A DNA stretch of 64,000 nucleotides from an uncultured Lachnospiraceae bacterium (GTDB lineage: Bacteria > Bacillota > Clostridia > Lachnospirales > Lachnospiraceae), in assembly GCA_949949005.1 (NCBI GenBank), contig CATLHM010000007.1:103685-167684 (forward strand), written 5' to 3'. Under the pieces are notes generated by a model, which searched no databases, was not told the origin of the DNA, and worked only from the letters and a program-made list of their open reading frames with translations. The translations under genes were made by a program, and so were the position numbers. Below are positions 1 to 9,798 of this stretch, piece by piece (the stretch's first letter is position 1; the number at the start of each line of letters is the position of its first letter).

Positions 1-83
1 ATCGACCATTTGCTAGGGAAAAGATAGCGGATACGCAGAAAATGGGAGAGGAAGATGTCACTTCGTGACCCCATTTTCGCGCA

Positions 84-105
84 GTTCAGCGCCGGAGCGC
101 TGAAC
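84..105. terminator. Hairpin upstream of ppx
   Basis: Two perfect 9-base arms (GTTCAGCGC and GCGCTGAAC) enclose a CGGA tetraloop and are followed by only three T. It could end the transcript of the gene to the left, which lies outside the window, or sit in the ppx leader. The short T-run makes terminator function uncertain. Confidence 0.5.
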
Positions 106-135
106 TTTCAAAGAAAAGGGAAATGGAGGGGGATT

Positions 136-1671
136 ATGTCAGTAAAAACATTTGCGGCCATAGACGCGGGCTCCTATGAGCTTGCCATGAAGATCTATGA
201 GGTTTCAGGCACGGGAGGTATGCGGCAGATCGACCATATCCGCTACAGTATTGATATGGGGACGGAAACCTATGGTGTGGGAAGGCTTTCCTATGAGAGG
301 GTGGACGAGCTCTGCCGGGTGCTGCGGGAATTTTCGGATATCATGAAGTCCTATCGGGTGGAGGAATATAAGGCTTACGGCACCAGCGCCATCAGGGAGT
401 CCAGAAACCGGGCCATCCTCTTAGACCAGATCGAACAGAGGACGGGCATCCATATTGACGTGCTGAGTAACTCGGAGCAGCGCTTTTTGGATTACAAGTC
501 CATCGCTTTTCAGGGGGAAGGGTTTGAGCGGATCATTGAAAATGGCACGGCCATTTTGGATATCGGAGGAGGAAGCATCCAGATTTCCCTGTTTGACAAC
601 GATACTCTGGTTTCCACTCAGAATATGCGGCTGGGGGTGCTGCGTCTTCAGGAGAGGCTTTTTCATTTGGACGCCAGCATCAGCCAGTACGCCACCTTAA
701 TCGGGGAGATGACCGAGGCCCAGATGAGCGTTTACAAAAAGCTGTATCTGAAAGACCGGCAGATTAAGAGCATTATTGTGGTGGATGATTATATCTCGGC
801 CCTGGTCATGAGCAGAAAGGGAAAGGACGTGGTGAAGGGCTATGCAGACCGGAAGACCATGGAATATTTTACGGAGATCTGCCGCACCAGAAGCTTTTCA
901 GAGCTCTCCAAAACCCTGGATATGCCCGAAAAGAATATCCCGCTGCTGTATATCTCCATGATTATGCTACACTGCATCATGGAACATATGGGGGCCGAGC
1001 AGATCTGGGCGCCAGGGGTGACCTTATGTGACGGGATTGCCTATGAGTATGCGGAAAAAAATAAAATCATGACCGCCTCCCACGATTTTGAGAAGGATAT
1101 TATCGCCTGCGCCCAAAACATCAGCAAGCGCTACAGGGGCAGCAAAAAGAGAAGCGAAACCCTGGAAAAGATTGCCCTCTCCATCTTTGACAGTATGGAA
1201 GGGATCCACGGGCTGGGGAGAAGGGAGCGGCTGCTGCTGCAGATTTCCACCATTCTCCACGACTGCGGGAAGTACATCAGTATGGTGAATCTGGGAGAGT
1301 GCTCCTACAGTATCATCATGTCCACGGAGATCATTGGGCTTTCCCACCAGGAGAGGGAGATTGTTGCCAATGTGGTGAAATACAATCACCTGGAATTTGA
1401 CTATGACAAGACCATGGGAAGCAGTTCCATGGACAGGGAGTCTTACCTGAAAATTTCCAAGCTCACGGCGATTTTGCGGGTAGCCAACGGCCTTGACAGA
1501 AGCCATAAGCAGAAATTTAAGGAGGTTCGGATTTCCTTAAAGGAGGATGAGCTGATCCTGGCGGTAGATACCCGCGAAAATATTATGCTGGAAAAGGGGC
1601 TTTTTGATGCCAGGGCGGATTTCTTCGAGGAGGTCTACAATGTCAGGCCGGTGATCAGGAGGCAGCGCTAG
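136..1671 (+). CDS. ppx: Exopolyphosphatase, Ppx/GppA family with C-terminal HD domain
   Basis: About 511 aa. The N-terminal half has the sugar-kinase/actin-like Ppx/GppA fold: phosphate-1 motif near the start (AAIDAGSYEL), the TSAIRES segment and the phosphate-2 motif ILDIGGGSIQ. The C-terminal part holds an HD-type region (ILHDCGKY). The family removes terminal phosphate from polyphosphate or from pppGpp. The ATG at 136 is chosen because GGAGGGGG precedes it; an in-frame ATG at 55 would translate through the hairpin at 84-105. The polyphosphate kinase gene follows about 130 bases later, so synthesis and breakdown of polyphosphate are probably co-expressed. Activity on polyphosphate versus pppGpp cannot be decided from sequence. 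Confidence 0.9.
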   Translation: MSVKTFAAIDAGSYELAMKIYEVSGTGGMRQIDHIRYSIDMGTETYGVGRLSYERVDELCRVLREFSDIMKSYRVEEYKAYGTSAIRESRNRAILLDQIEQRTGIHIDVLSNSEQRFLDYKSIAFQGEGFERIIENGTAILDIGGGSIQISLFDNDTLVSTQNMRLGVLRLQERLFHLDASISQYATLIGEMTEAQMSVYKKLYLKDRQIKSIIVVDDYISALVMSRKGKDVVKGYADRKTMEYFTEICRTRSFSELSKTLDMPEKNIPLLYISMIMLHCIMEHMGAEQIWAPGVTLCDGIAYEYAEKNKIMTASHDFEKDIIACAQNISKRYRGSKKRSETLEKIALSIFDSMEGIHGLGRRERLLLQISTILHDCGKYISMVNLGECSYSIIMSTEIIGLSHQEREIVANVVKYNHLEFDYDKTMGSSSMDRESYLKISKLTAILRVANGLDRSHKQKFKEVRISLKEDELILAVDTRENIMLEKGLFDARADFFEEVYNVRPVIRRQR

Positions 1672-1805
1672 TGTTTTGCAGAGAAAGAAAAGCGGGCCCG
1701 GCCCGGATAAGAGCCTTATCATTTTCCATGAGACAGAAAATTATAAACAGAAAAACATATATAGGGTTGCGGAAAGAAAATATTTCCGGAAGGGGGATGG
1801 AGAAA

Positions 1806-3935
1806 ATGAACAAATCCATATATGACGATCCGTCGTGCTACAGCAATCGGGAGCTGAGCTGGATCATGTTTGACAAGCGGGTACTGAGCGAGGCGTTGGA
1901 TGATGAGACGCCGCTTTTTGAACGTCTGAAATTTTTGGGGATTTCCGCGTCCAATCTGGATGAATTTTTTATGGTGCGGGTGGCGTCCTTAAAGGATATG
2001 GTACACGCGGGCTACACCAAGACGGATATTGCGGGGATGACCGCCACGCAGCAGCTTGACGCCTTAAGCCATGTGACACACGAGCTGGTGGAGCAGCAAT
2101 ACGAGGTCTATAATCAGGAGCTTTTGCCAAAGCTGGAGGAAAACGGCATCCGGGTGATCCAGCGCCATGAGGAGCTTACGGAACGGGAAGCGGCCTATGT
2201 GGACAGCTTTTATGAGGAAAACGTTTATCCGGTGCTCACGCCCATGGCGGTGGATTCCTCCCGCCCTTTTCCCCTGATTCGGAATAAATCCCTGAATTTG
2301 GGGGCACTGGTGAGGAAAAAGGCAGGAGATGAGACCCTTGAGTTTGCCACCGTCCAGGTGCCCAGCGTTCTTGACCGGATGGTTGAAATCCCTGGAAAGG
2401 AAGGGGAGGCAAGGACGGTGATCCTTTTGGAGGAAGTCATCGAGCGCAATATCCATAAGCTTTTTATGAACTATGATATCGTAAGCTCCTGTCCCTTCCG
2501 TATCATGCGCAACGCCGACCTTACCATTGAGGAGGACGAGGCGGAGGACTTGCTCAAAGAGATTGAGCGTCAGTTAAAACGCCGTCAGTGGGGACAGGCC
2601 ATCCGTCTGGAGGTGGAGGAGGGGATCGACGAGAGGCTTCTTGCGATCATTGAGGAAGAGCTGGGGGTTTCCGAGGAGGAAATTTACCGGATCGGGGGCC
2701 CTTTGGATCTGACCTTCCTCATGAAGATGTACGGCCTTTCCGGTTATGACCATCTGAAAGAAAAACGCTACGCGCCGCCACAGCCGGTGCCGGATCTCTC
2801 CGGAGATTTTGATATTTTTGAAAAAATCAGGGAGAAGGATATTCTGCTCTTCCATCCCTATGAGACCTTCAGCCCTGTGGTGGATTTCATCCGGCAGGCC
2901 TCCCGGGATAAGGATGTGCTTGCCATCAAGCAGACCCTCTACCGTGTCAGCGGCAATTCCCCCATCATTGCGGCTCTTGCCCAGGCGGCGGAGAACGGCA
3001 AGCAGGTTTCCGTGCTGGTGGAGCTCAAGGCCCGTTTTGACGAGGAGAACAATATTGTCTGGGCGAAGATGCTTGAAAAGGCAGGCTGCCATGTAATCTA
3101 CGGCCTGGTGGGACTTAAGACCCACAGCAAGATTACCCTGGTGGTGCGCCGGGAGGAGGACGGCATCCGAAGGTACGTACATTTGGGAACCGGAAATTAC
3201 AACGACGCCACAGCCAAGCTTTATACGGACGTAGGGCTTCTGACGGCTGCACCCTCCATCGGCGAGGACGCCACGGCGGTGTTCAACATGCTTTCCGGCT
3301 ATTCGGAGCCACTGAGCTGGAATAAGCTTTCCCTTGCCCCTCTTTGGCTCAAAGACAGGTTCCTCACTTTAATAGGAAGAGAGAGGGAAAATGCCCTGGC
3401 AGGCCGGGGCGGTCATATCATTGCCAAGGTGAACAGCCTTTGCGATAAGGATATCATCAAGGCGCTGTATGAGGCTGGGGCAGCGGGAGTGAAGATCCAG
3501 CTCATCGTGCGGGGAATCTGCTGCTTAAAGACAGGCCTTCCTGGAATCGGCGATAACATCACAGTCCGCTCCATTGTTGGAAATTTTTTGGAGCACAGCC
3601 GTATTTTTTATTTTGAGAACAATGGAAAGCCGGAGTTTTACTGTGCCAGCGCCGACTGGATGCCGAGGAATTTAGAGCGCCGGGTGGAGATCATGTTCCC
3701 GGTGGATAAGCCGGAGCTGCAGCGAAAGCTGATGAATATTTTGGAAACCCAGCTTGAGGACAATGTAAAGGCCCATGTCCTTACGGCGGAAGGCGTTTAC
3801 CAGAAGGTGAGCAGAGGGGGAAAGGGAGCGGTTAACTCTCAGTTAGAGTTTTGCCATATGGTGAAAGACGCTTTAAGGGCTCACGGGAAGCTGGTGAACA
3901 GCAGGGTATTTATTCCTGAGAAGCATCATGAATAA
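1806..3935 (+). CDS. ppk1: Polyphosphate kinase 1
   Basis: About 709 aa, the usual PPK1 length. It makes polyphosphate reversibly from ATP. Landmarks are the N-terminal ELSWIMFDKRVL and SNLDEFFMVRVA segments, the PLIRNKSLN segment, the LKTHSKI histidine motif, HLGTGNYND, and the C-terminal RIFYFENNGKPEFYCASADW region that forms the second phospholipase-D-like half. The start at 1806 has AGGGGGAT nine bases upstream; the reading frame is open further back to 1671, but those codons do not resemble PPK1. It lies directly downstream of ppx in the same orientation, as expected for a polyphosphate operon. Confidence 0.95.
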   Translation: MNKSIYDDPSCYSNRELSWIMFDKRVLSEALDDETPLFERLKFLGISASNLDEFFMVRVASLKDMVHAGYTKTDIAGMTATQQLDALSHVTHELVEQQYEVYNQELLPKLEENGIRVIQRHEELTEREAAYVDSFYEENVYPVLTPMAVDSSRPFPLIRNKSLNLGALVRKKAGDETLEFATVQVPSVLDRMVEIPGKEGEARTVILLEEVIERNIHKLFMNYDIVSSCPFRIMRNADLTIEEDEAEDLLKEIERQLKRRQWGQAIRLEVEEGIDERLLAIIEEELGVSEEEIYRIGGPLDLTFLMKMYGLSGYDHLKEKRYAPPQPVPDLSGDFDIFEKIREKDILLFHPYETFSPVVDFIRQASRDKDVLAIKQTLYRVSGNSPIIAALAQAAENGKQVSVLVELKARFDEENNIVWAKMLEKAGCHVIYGLVGLKTHSKITLVVRREEDGIRRYVHLGTGNYNDATAKLYTDVGLLTAAPSIGEDATAVFNMLSGYSEPLSWNKLSLAPLWLKDRFLTLIGRERENALAGRGGHIIAKVNSLCDKDIIKALYEAGAAGVKIQLIVRGICCLKTGLPGIGDNITVRSIVGNFLEHSRIFYFENNGKPEFYCASADWMPRNLERRVEIMFPVDKPELQRKLMNILETQLEDNVKAHVLTAEGVYQKVSRGGKGAVNSQLEFCHMVKDALRAHGKLVNSRVFIPEKHHE

Positions 3936-3952
3936 AGGAAAGAGAGGAATGT

Positions 3953-5570
3953 ATGGAGAAGCAGAGTATCATTAAGGATAAAATCGTAAAATTTGTTCGG
4001 GGGGGGGTACTTTTCGTTACTGTTGCTGTTTCAGATCGGAATGATTGTTTATTTTAACTTTTCCGATATACGTAATTCATTGGACAGCGACTTTGCCAAT
4101 ACGATTTATCATTTTCAGGAGGTAATCAAAAACGGTACGTTAAATCTTGAAAACTGGAATCACACCACCTCCATGGAGCTTGACGCAACCTTCCTGTTTG
4201 CGGTACCGGTCTATTATTTGATACATAATATATATACCGCTGTGGGAATTGCCAATATGATCTATGTAGCGCTGTATATCGTGACGATTTGCGGTATTTT
4301 CAGAGGGCTGCAAGTAAAGAAGCGTTATCTGTTTTTTACTCTGTGTCTGGTTTTGACTCCCTATTCCTTCGGAATGCTGGAATATTTTAATATGATGTTT
4401 TATGGGGGAGCCTGCTATTCTCTGAAAACATTAGTCCCTTTGCTTTTCATCTGGCTCTTTATGCTTTTTGAAAAGCAGGGGGAAAGGAGAAGAGAAAAAG
4501 GACTAAAAGCGATAGTCTTATTGTTATACTTTTTCCTCTTGTTTGTCACTTCATTTTCTACCGGATTTTATGTGATGCTTTGCGGCATTTTTCCCTTATT
4601 TGGCTGTATGATACTGGATATTCTGAAAACGGGCGCAGGGGCAGGCAGATACCGCCGCTCACAGATAGGACTTGCTGTCGGAAGCGTTCTTGTTTTTGGA
4701 ACAGGCTATTTCCTTCACCAAAAGTTTTATGGTCTTATTTCGAGAAACGGTATGATGCTGACCAAAATAGAGAATTATGCTATTAATTTCAGGGCCTGTG
4801 TCAGAGGAATATTCGATGTATTCGGCGCAACATTTTCAGAGGACATCAGAGCCTTGTCGCCTGTGGGGATCTGGTACTGTCTGAAAATGGGGTTTGTCGT
4901 ACTGCTTTTGATTGTCCTGGGGGTTCGCATGGTCAGCCTGTTTCAGAAGAGGCAGAGACCGGATGTGAGAGATTTCCTTACAGTCCTGCCCCTGTTTAAC
5001 TTCCTGGTGTTATTGATAGCGGATTCCAGGTATTCTACCAATACGCACATTGAATACCGTTATTATCTGATAGGTGCAGTCCCTCTTCTTTTGCTCCTGG
5101 GAATACAACTGGATGAGTGGGAGGAAAAATGGAACGGGTTTCAGAAGAATATCCTGCTGCTTCTCTCAGGCGCTGCTTTGGCACTTTTGATGGCTGGAAA
5201 CAACGTGGAGGTGATCAGGCGATGGGACCGAACCTCTTACGCGGTGGAGCTGTGCGACTACTTTAACACCTTAGACGTGGAATCCGTGTTTTTTGTAAAT
5301 GATCCGGATACAGCGCATATTTGTAAAGGGATTGATGCAAACCATAAATTCGGAACGTTTTTGTCAGATACCCAATCCCTGGAGCTAAGTATTTGCAGCT
5401 ACTATGAATCGGAGCACGGCAGCTTTTACGGCGACAAAAATGCGCTGGCCGTGTTTATCTACACCGTCCCCGAAGATTATATGCCGGAGGAAATTGCTTC
5501 CCATTATACAAAGGTAGGAACTGTAAGATGGTTTGAAATCTATGTGGGCGATGAGGTTTTATTCCCGTAG
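3953..5570 (+). CDS. Multipass membrane protein with frame broken by a poly-G tract near the start
   Basis: The long frame (about 525 aa from a TTG at 3993) encodes roughly ten hydrophobic segments with short charged loops and an extracytoplasmic-looking C-terminal domain of about 120 residues. It resembles GT-C-like or DUF6056-type membrane proteins in layout only; no specific family is recognised. The only well-placed start is the ATG at 3953 behind AGAGAGG, giving MEKQSIIKDKIVKFVR, but that frame hits nine consecutive G at 3999-4007 and then stops at once. Removing one G (or adding two) joins it to the long frame as ...VRGGYFSLLLL. The gene is therefore switched off, phase-variable, or affected by a homopolymer sequencing error. 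Confidence 0.7.
3999..4007. repeat. Run of nine G inside a coding start
   Basis: Nine consecutive G lie about 46 bases after the likely ATG of the membrane protein gene. Eight or eleven G would restore the frame. Such tracts are known contingency loci in other bacteria. Confidence 0.75.
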
Positions 5571-5675
5571 CCTTTCTCTTGTGGGGAGGAGCTGATAGTT
5601 GCCTTACGCTAGTTTTGCAGGATAGCAAAAAAGAAAGTTTTAAAATTCATAAATTTTATAAAAAGGATACAAACT

Positions 5676-6395
5676 ATGCTGAATAAAGAGTATACGATTA
5701 TTTTGGCCTCCGCCTCGCCAAGGCGCAGGGAGCTGCTTACCCAGATCGGCGTTCCCTATCAGGTGATGGTCAGTGATGCGGATGAAACTGCCGCCAGCCA
5801 TAAGCCCTGGGAGATGGTGGAGGAAATTTCTGCCAGCAAAGCGGAGGCGGTTTTCAAAAAGATTTTGGTGGACGAAGGACTGAGAGTGGAAGAAGGGCAG
5901 AGCGAGACAGGAGAGCAGAGGACAGGACAAGGGCAGAGGACAGGTCAAGAGCAGAGGACAGGGAAAGAGCCGAGTGGCCTGGCAGGACAGGGAAAGCCGG
6001 ATTGTTTCGTGGTGGTGGGAGCCGACACGGTGGTTGCCCTCGGGGATCAGATTATGGGAAAGCCCAAGGACGGGGAGGATGCAGTCAGGATGCTTTCTCT
6101 CCTCCAGGGAAAGACTCATCAGGTCTATACGGGAGTGACGCTGCTGATCGCAGATGGGGGAGAAGGTAAGCCACGCAGGCTTTCCTTCCATGAAAAAACG
6201 GATGTGACCATGTACCCCATGAGCCGGGAGGAGATCTGCGCTTATGTGGAGAGCGGCGAGCCCATGGACAAGGCCGGGGCCTACGGGATTCAGGGCAAAT
6301 GCGCGGCTTTTATCAGAGGGATATGCGGAGATTATAATAATGTAGTGGGCCTGCCGGTGGGAAGATTATATCAGGAGCTTAAGGAGATTATATGA
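5676..6395 (+). CDS. maf: Maf/YhdE-type nucleoside triphosphate pyrophosphatase
   Basis: About 239 aa. It hydrolyses non-canonical or modified NTPs to NMP and pyrophosphate and has been linked to division arrest. Signature motifs are LASASPRRRELL at the N-terminus, the SDADET segment, VVGADTVVALG with the catalytic aspartate, and KAGAYGIQGKCAAFI near the end. It is longer than the usual 190-200 aa because a hydrophilic insert of about 35 residues, containing a QRTGxx repeat, splits it after residue 75. It overlaps the next gene by four bases (ATGA), so the two are translationally coupled. Confidence 0.9.
   Translation: MLNKEYTIILASASPRRRELLTQIGVPYQVMVSDADETAASHKPWEMVEEISASKAEAVFKKILVDEGLRVEEGQSETGEQRTGQGQRTGQEQRTGKEPSGLAGQGKPDCFVVVGADTVVALGDQIMGKPKDGEDAVRMLSLLQGKTHQVYTGVTLLIADGGEGKPRRLSFHEKTDVTMYPMSREEICAYVESGEPMDKAGAYGIQGKCAAFIRGICGDYNNVVGLPVGRLYQELKEII
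5913..5966. repeat. Three 18-bp tandem repeats within maf
   Basis: Three head-to-tail 18-base units built on gagcagaggacagg encode QRTGQG, QRTGQE and QRTGKE in frame. The unit is a multiple of three, so copy-number change would alter only the loop length of Maf. Confidence 0.8.
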
Positions 6396-7186
6396 TACGT
6401 TTAATTGCATCGGATGTAGACGGAACCTTGATTAAGGATTCAACGCCGGATCTGTATCCGGAGATGGCTGATACCATCAGAAAGCTTAAGGAAAGAGGAA
6501 TTTTATTCTGTGCCGCCAGCGGCAGACAGTATGCAAGCCTTAAAAATGTTTTCAGGGAGGTGGCGGAGGATATTGCCTATATCGCGGAAAACGGCGCGCA
6601 CATCCGTTACCGGCATAAGGATATTTCCGTGACGCCCATGAAGCGGGAGGATATAGAGGGGATCATGAGAATGCTCCGCCCCCACTACGGGGAATGCGAG
6701 GCGGTGATCTCCACGCCCGGAGGGAGCCTGATCGAAAGCAAAGACCAGGACTTCCTTGATCTGCTTACCTATGGCTATCATAATAACTTCAGGCAGGTGG
6801 AGGACGTGCTTGCCCGGGAAGAGGAGATCATTAAGATTGCGGTTTACAAAAAGGGGAGCATCCGTACACTGGGGGAGGGTCTGTTTATCCCCTCCTGGCA
6901 GGAGAGAGTCAAAGTCTGTATGGCGGGAGAAGAGTGGGTAGACTTTATGGACAGGTCGGTGGATAAGGGCCGGGGGCTTCAGATTTTGGCTCAGACCCTT
7001 GGCATCCGGCGTGAAGAGCTTATGGCTTTCGGGGATAATGACAACGACATCGGCATGATGCTTGCCGCAGGGATTAGTTATGCAGTGGAAACAGCTACTC
7101 CCAAGGTAAAGGAAGCGGCAGGAAGGATTTGCCCGGGCTGGGCCGAAAAGGGGGTTTACCAGGTGATCAGCCGGGAGCTTTTTTAA
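6392..7186 (+). CDS. HAD-superfamily phosphatase, Cof type
   Basis: About 264 aa. Motif I is ASDVDGTLI (nucleophile and acid/base aspartates), motif II lies in AASGRQ, and motif IV is AFGDNDNDIGMM, with a Cof-type cap domain between them. Family members dephosphorylate sugar phosphates, flavin intermediates or other small metabolites in the cytosol; the substrate cannot be predicted. It starts within the last codons of maf, so the two probably act as paired house-cleaning phosphatases. Confidence 0.9.
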   Translation: MIRLIASDVDGTLIKDSTPDLYPEMADTIRKLKERGILFCAASGRQYASLKNVFREVAEDIAYIAENGAHIRYRHKDISVTPMKREDIEGIMRMLRPHYGECEAVISTPGGSLIESKDQDFLDLLTYGYHNNFRQVEDVLAREEEIIKIAVYKKGSIRTLGEGLFIPSWQERVKVCMAGEEWVDFMDRSVDKGRGLQILAQTLGIRREELMAFGDNDNDIGMMLAAGISYAVETATPKVKEAAGRICPGWAEKGVYQVISRELF

Positions 7187-7314
7187 GCCGCTTAGGGTAT
7201 CTATACTTTGCATAAACGATTGGTATAAATTTTGTAAGGATTGGTATTGACGGCATAGCCCTGTTCAAGCATAATAAAAGTACCACTAGTTTGTTTTATC
7301 AAGGAGGAGAAAAT

Positions 7315-7581
7315 ATGCACGAATTTGACGATGCGGTATTACAATGCTTTTTAGACAACCAGGGACAGTTGTTCCCGGAGGAGGATGTGGCTTCTTCCCT
7401 GGAAGAAGCGGAGGCCTTTCTTGAGGAGAGCCTGGCAGTGGTAGTGAATTCTATCGATGAAATCTGGGAGTTTTTTGAGGAGGAAGGCCTTGATGTGGAC
7501 GGGGCTCAGGGAGATGAAATCCTTGAGGCGGACGAGGTCTTTGATGTAGGCGACGGCAGGTATCTGATCGTGGAAGGATAA
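7315..7581 (+). CDS. Small acidic protein of unknown function
   Basis: About 88 aa, extremely rich in Glu and Asp (for example FPEEDVASSLEEAEAF and EIWEFFEEEGLDVDG). It has no membrane segment or signal peptide and no family I can name. The ATG at 7315 is preceded by AAGGAGGAG. A strong terminator follows 18 bases after the stop, so it forms its own short transcript. Acidity and size would fit a protein-binding or inhibitor role, but that is speculation. Confidence 0.7.
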   Translation: MHEFDDAVLQCFLDNQGQLFPEEDVASSLEEAEAFLEESLAVVVNSIDEIWEFFEEEGLDVDGAQGDEILEADEVFDVGDGRYLIVEG

Positions 7582-7598
7582 TAGTGCAGGGTAAATAT

Positions 7599-7626
7599 AA
7601 AACGCAGGCGTAAGAGCCTGCGTTTT
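7599..7626. terminator. Bidirectional intrinsic terminator
   Basis: An 11-base perfect stem (AAAACGCAGGC / GCCTGCGTTTT) with loop GTAAGA has A-run and T-run ends. It sits between the acidic-protein gene and the convergent gene at 7640 and could serve both strands. Confidence 0.9.
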
Positions 7627-7639
7627 ACTGATACAAAAT

Positions 7640-8206
7640 TTATTTTGCCATAGCATTATTTTTCTGCACTGGAACATACAAGTAACAATACTCATGAGTA
7701 CCATCTTCCGGTTTGAAAAAACCATAATATTCAACGATTGGTAGTGTGTCATTGCCATAAGTATAGCCGAGGTTAGGGGCTATTTGTTCTCCAATCCATT
7801 GATATGGCGGTATGCCGCCCGTCCACGGTTCGTGTCCGAGTGCTCTTGCAGTTTCGTCACACATTCTTATTCTCAAAAATTTTGCGGCGGGGATTTTGCA
7901 AATATCATATGAATCAGGCTGAACATCAGTTGCAACAAGAAATCCAAACATTACGCCGCTGGGGCGTTCGTATGAAAGATAATTCAAACTCATGCAAATA
8001 TCCCAATTATCTTCACGGCTGTTTGGTAAGTCGGAGACAGACATAAAATCTTCCATAATTTTTTCAACATTCGGTTCATCAGCATTATTGTCTGCATAGC
8101 CAACCTTTCCGCACCAGACAGTGTCGCTCCATTCAATTAAATCAACAATAATTCCGTTGAAGTCATAGGTTTTAATAATATTTTCCTGCGGATGTTTTAT
8201 ATTCAT
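7640..8206 (-). CDS. GyrI-like/AraC effector-binding domain protein
   Basis: About 188 aa, soluble. The layout (N-terminal beta hairpin, SLNYLSYERPSGVMFGFLVATDV, IPAAKFLRIRM, then W-x-x-GEQIAPNLGY and a C-terminal IVEYYGFFKPEDG) resembles stand-alone GyrI-like small-molecule-binding domains. No DNA-binding region is present, so it would sense or sequester a ligand rather than regulate directly. An AGGAGG site stands before its ATG. It begins an AT-rich patch that differs in base composition from the core genes on either side. Confidence 0.6.
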   Translation of the reverse strand: MNIKHPQENIIKTYDFNGIIVDLIEWSDTVWCGKVGYADNNADEPNVEKIMEDFMSVSDLPNSREDNWDICMSLNYLSYERPSGVMFGFLVATDVQPDSYDICKIPAAKFLRIRMCDETARALGHEPWTGGIPPYQWIGEQIAPNLGYTYGNDTLPIVEYYGFFKPEDGTHEYCYLYVPVQKNNAMAK

Positions 8207-8245
8207 TGTATCTTTCCTCCTGTTTTGGTTCTAATATAACGGGAA

Positions 8246-8656
8246 TTATTGCGTTTTTACTTCTAACAGTTTCTTGATATCTTCATAATGTTCCTGGCAG
8301 ATAACCCGATAATGTATCCAGCCTCCATCGCCACAAGGATATTTATGATCAATGTGTTCTTGGGTGTATTTTTTCAGCTCCCCATAAACCGCTGCATACT
8401 GCGCATCTGTTAATCTCATCATGACTGTAAATGCGCCATCTTCAGCAAAGATATTACACATGAGCTTTTTCTTTTTATAATGTCCGATTCCCCAACCGTA
8501 TTTATTGCCATAAGGGAAAACCACTTTCTGCTCTGTATGAAACGTAGTAGTTAGCCAATCATTTATCATAGAAAAGCGTTCTGCATTGCCCGAACAATAC
8601 GCTGCCATTTCCTCTACAGTTGGAATAAGCTGCTTATTCAGCATTCTCTCGTACAT
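8246..8656 (-). CDS. DUF3788-like protein
   Basis: About 136 aa. The pattern MINDWLTTTFHTEQKVVFPYGNKYGWGIGHYKKKKLMCNIF matches, from memory, the DUF3788 family of small Firmicutes proteins with a YdhG-like fold. GGAGGG lies six bases before the ATG. It runs in the same direction as the GyrI-like gene downstream and the WYL regulator upstream, and the three may be one accessory unit. Its function is unknown. Confidence 0.65.
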   Translation of the reverse strand: MYERMLNKQLIPTVEEMAAYCSGNAERFSMINDWLTTTFHTEQKVVFPYGNKYGWGIGHYKKKKLMCNIFAEDGAFTVMMRLTDAQYAAVYGELKKYTQEHIDHKYPCGDGGWIHYRVICQEHYEDIKKLLEVKTQ

Positions 8657-8775
8657 GGCCGCCCTCCAATCTAAATTTACTCATTTTTACCTCACCGCAA
8701 AACCGAGATTTATTTTGCTTTTATCGGGATATAAGTATGATATTGAATATAACACACATATTTTGACACCTTTTG

Positions 8776-9672
8776 TCAAGGTTTATTTTTCTTATAAATT
8801 TCTTGTGCCTGTGCAGCTAAAATGGCTTTTAAATAAGTTGGTTCAATTATTTCAACATATGCTCCGAATGAAAGTAGATAACCAATAAGCCATTGATCAA
8901 CAGGCATTTCAGCACGGGCAATTAAATCTCCATTTTTTTGATATTCAATTTGTGATTCGTCAAATTCATCATAAACACGATACGCAATTTCTTTTGAAAA
9001 CAAAAGGACTATCCGGGAGCATAGCTTTTGTAAATTCTTTTTTTGCTCTGGGTATGCTCTTGGTATAAATGTATTCTCTAATATTTCCAACTCCAATATG
9101 CGATTTAACTTGAATATACGAAAATCCTGCTTTTCCGTGCAAAACGCTTTCAAATACCATTCTTTTGACTTATAGGATAGTTTTAATGGCTGGATGATGC
9201 GCTTACTTCTTTCGCTCTTAGTATTTTCATATTCTATCTTTATTTCTTTGCATTGAATTACTGCTGTTTTTAATATTTCAAATTTTGAGTTATCAAAAGC
9301 ACATTTTCCCCAACGTGAAAAATCCACTTCAAGCCAATTTCTTGTATTTACGTTGAAAAGCGCTGATAACTTTGTCAGGATTTCTTTTCCGTCAATATAA
9401 CCGGTAGCCAAGATACTTTGTATCGCTGTCAAAACTTCCTGCTTTTCTTTTTCGGATAATATTACTCTATCCAGAATAAAATCTTGTAATAAGTATATCC
9501 CGCCGTTTCTCCCGGTTTCGGCATAGATTGGAATACCTGCGCTGCTTAATGCTTCCACATCACGGTAAATTGTTCTTGTAGAAACTTCATATTTGGTGGC
9601 TAATTCGGAAGCAGTAGAGTGTCCCTTGTCTAAAAGATAATATAAAATTTTGAATAAACGGCTATCTGACAT
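8776..9672 (-). CDS. YafY-type transcriptional regulator (HTH plus WYL domain)
   Basis: About 298 aa. The N-terminus is an HTH_11 winged helix (LFKILYYLLDKGHSTASELATKYEVSTRTIYRDVEAL), followed by a linker with GRNGGIYLL and a C-terminal WYL ligand-binding domain (YKSKEWYLKAFC). WYL regulators sense nucleic acid or nucleotide ligands and often govern stress, repair or defence genes. The ATG at 9672 is preferred over 9687 because GGGAGAT precedes it. It probably controls the two downstream genes or itself; no operator was identified. Confidence 0.85.
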   Translation of the reverse strand: MSDSRLFKILYYLLDKGHSTASELATKYEVSTRTIYRDVEALSSAGIPIYAETGRNGGIYLLQDFILDRVILSEKEKQEVLTAIQSILATGYIDGKEILTKLSALFNVNTRNWLEVDFSRWGKCAFDNSKFEILKTAVIQCKEIKIEYENTKSERSKRIIQPLKLSYKSKEWYLKAFCTEKQDFRIFKLNRILELEILENTFIPRAYPEQKKNLQKLCSRIVLLFSKEIAYRVYDEFDESQIEYQKNGDLIARAEMPVDQWLIGYLLSFGAYVEIIEPTYLKAILAAQAQEIYKKNKP

Positions 9673-9798
9673 TACTTTATCTCCCATTTAAGAATACCAT
9701 AAATATCTTGACATAGCTTGAGAAATTTTGATATTTTTTACGAAGGAAAACGAACAAGCGGAAAATATAAGCTGAAGGGCAGTGGGGACTATATTTTG

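Noticed and set aside
421..1506. Open frames on the minus strand across ppx
   Set aside because: They lie opposite a clearly conserved gene, lack ribosome sites and encode nothing recognisable.
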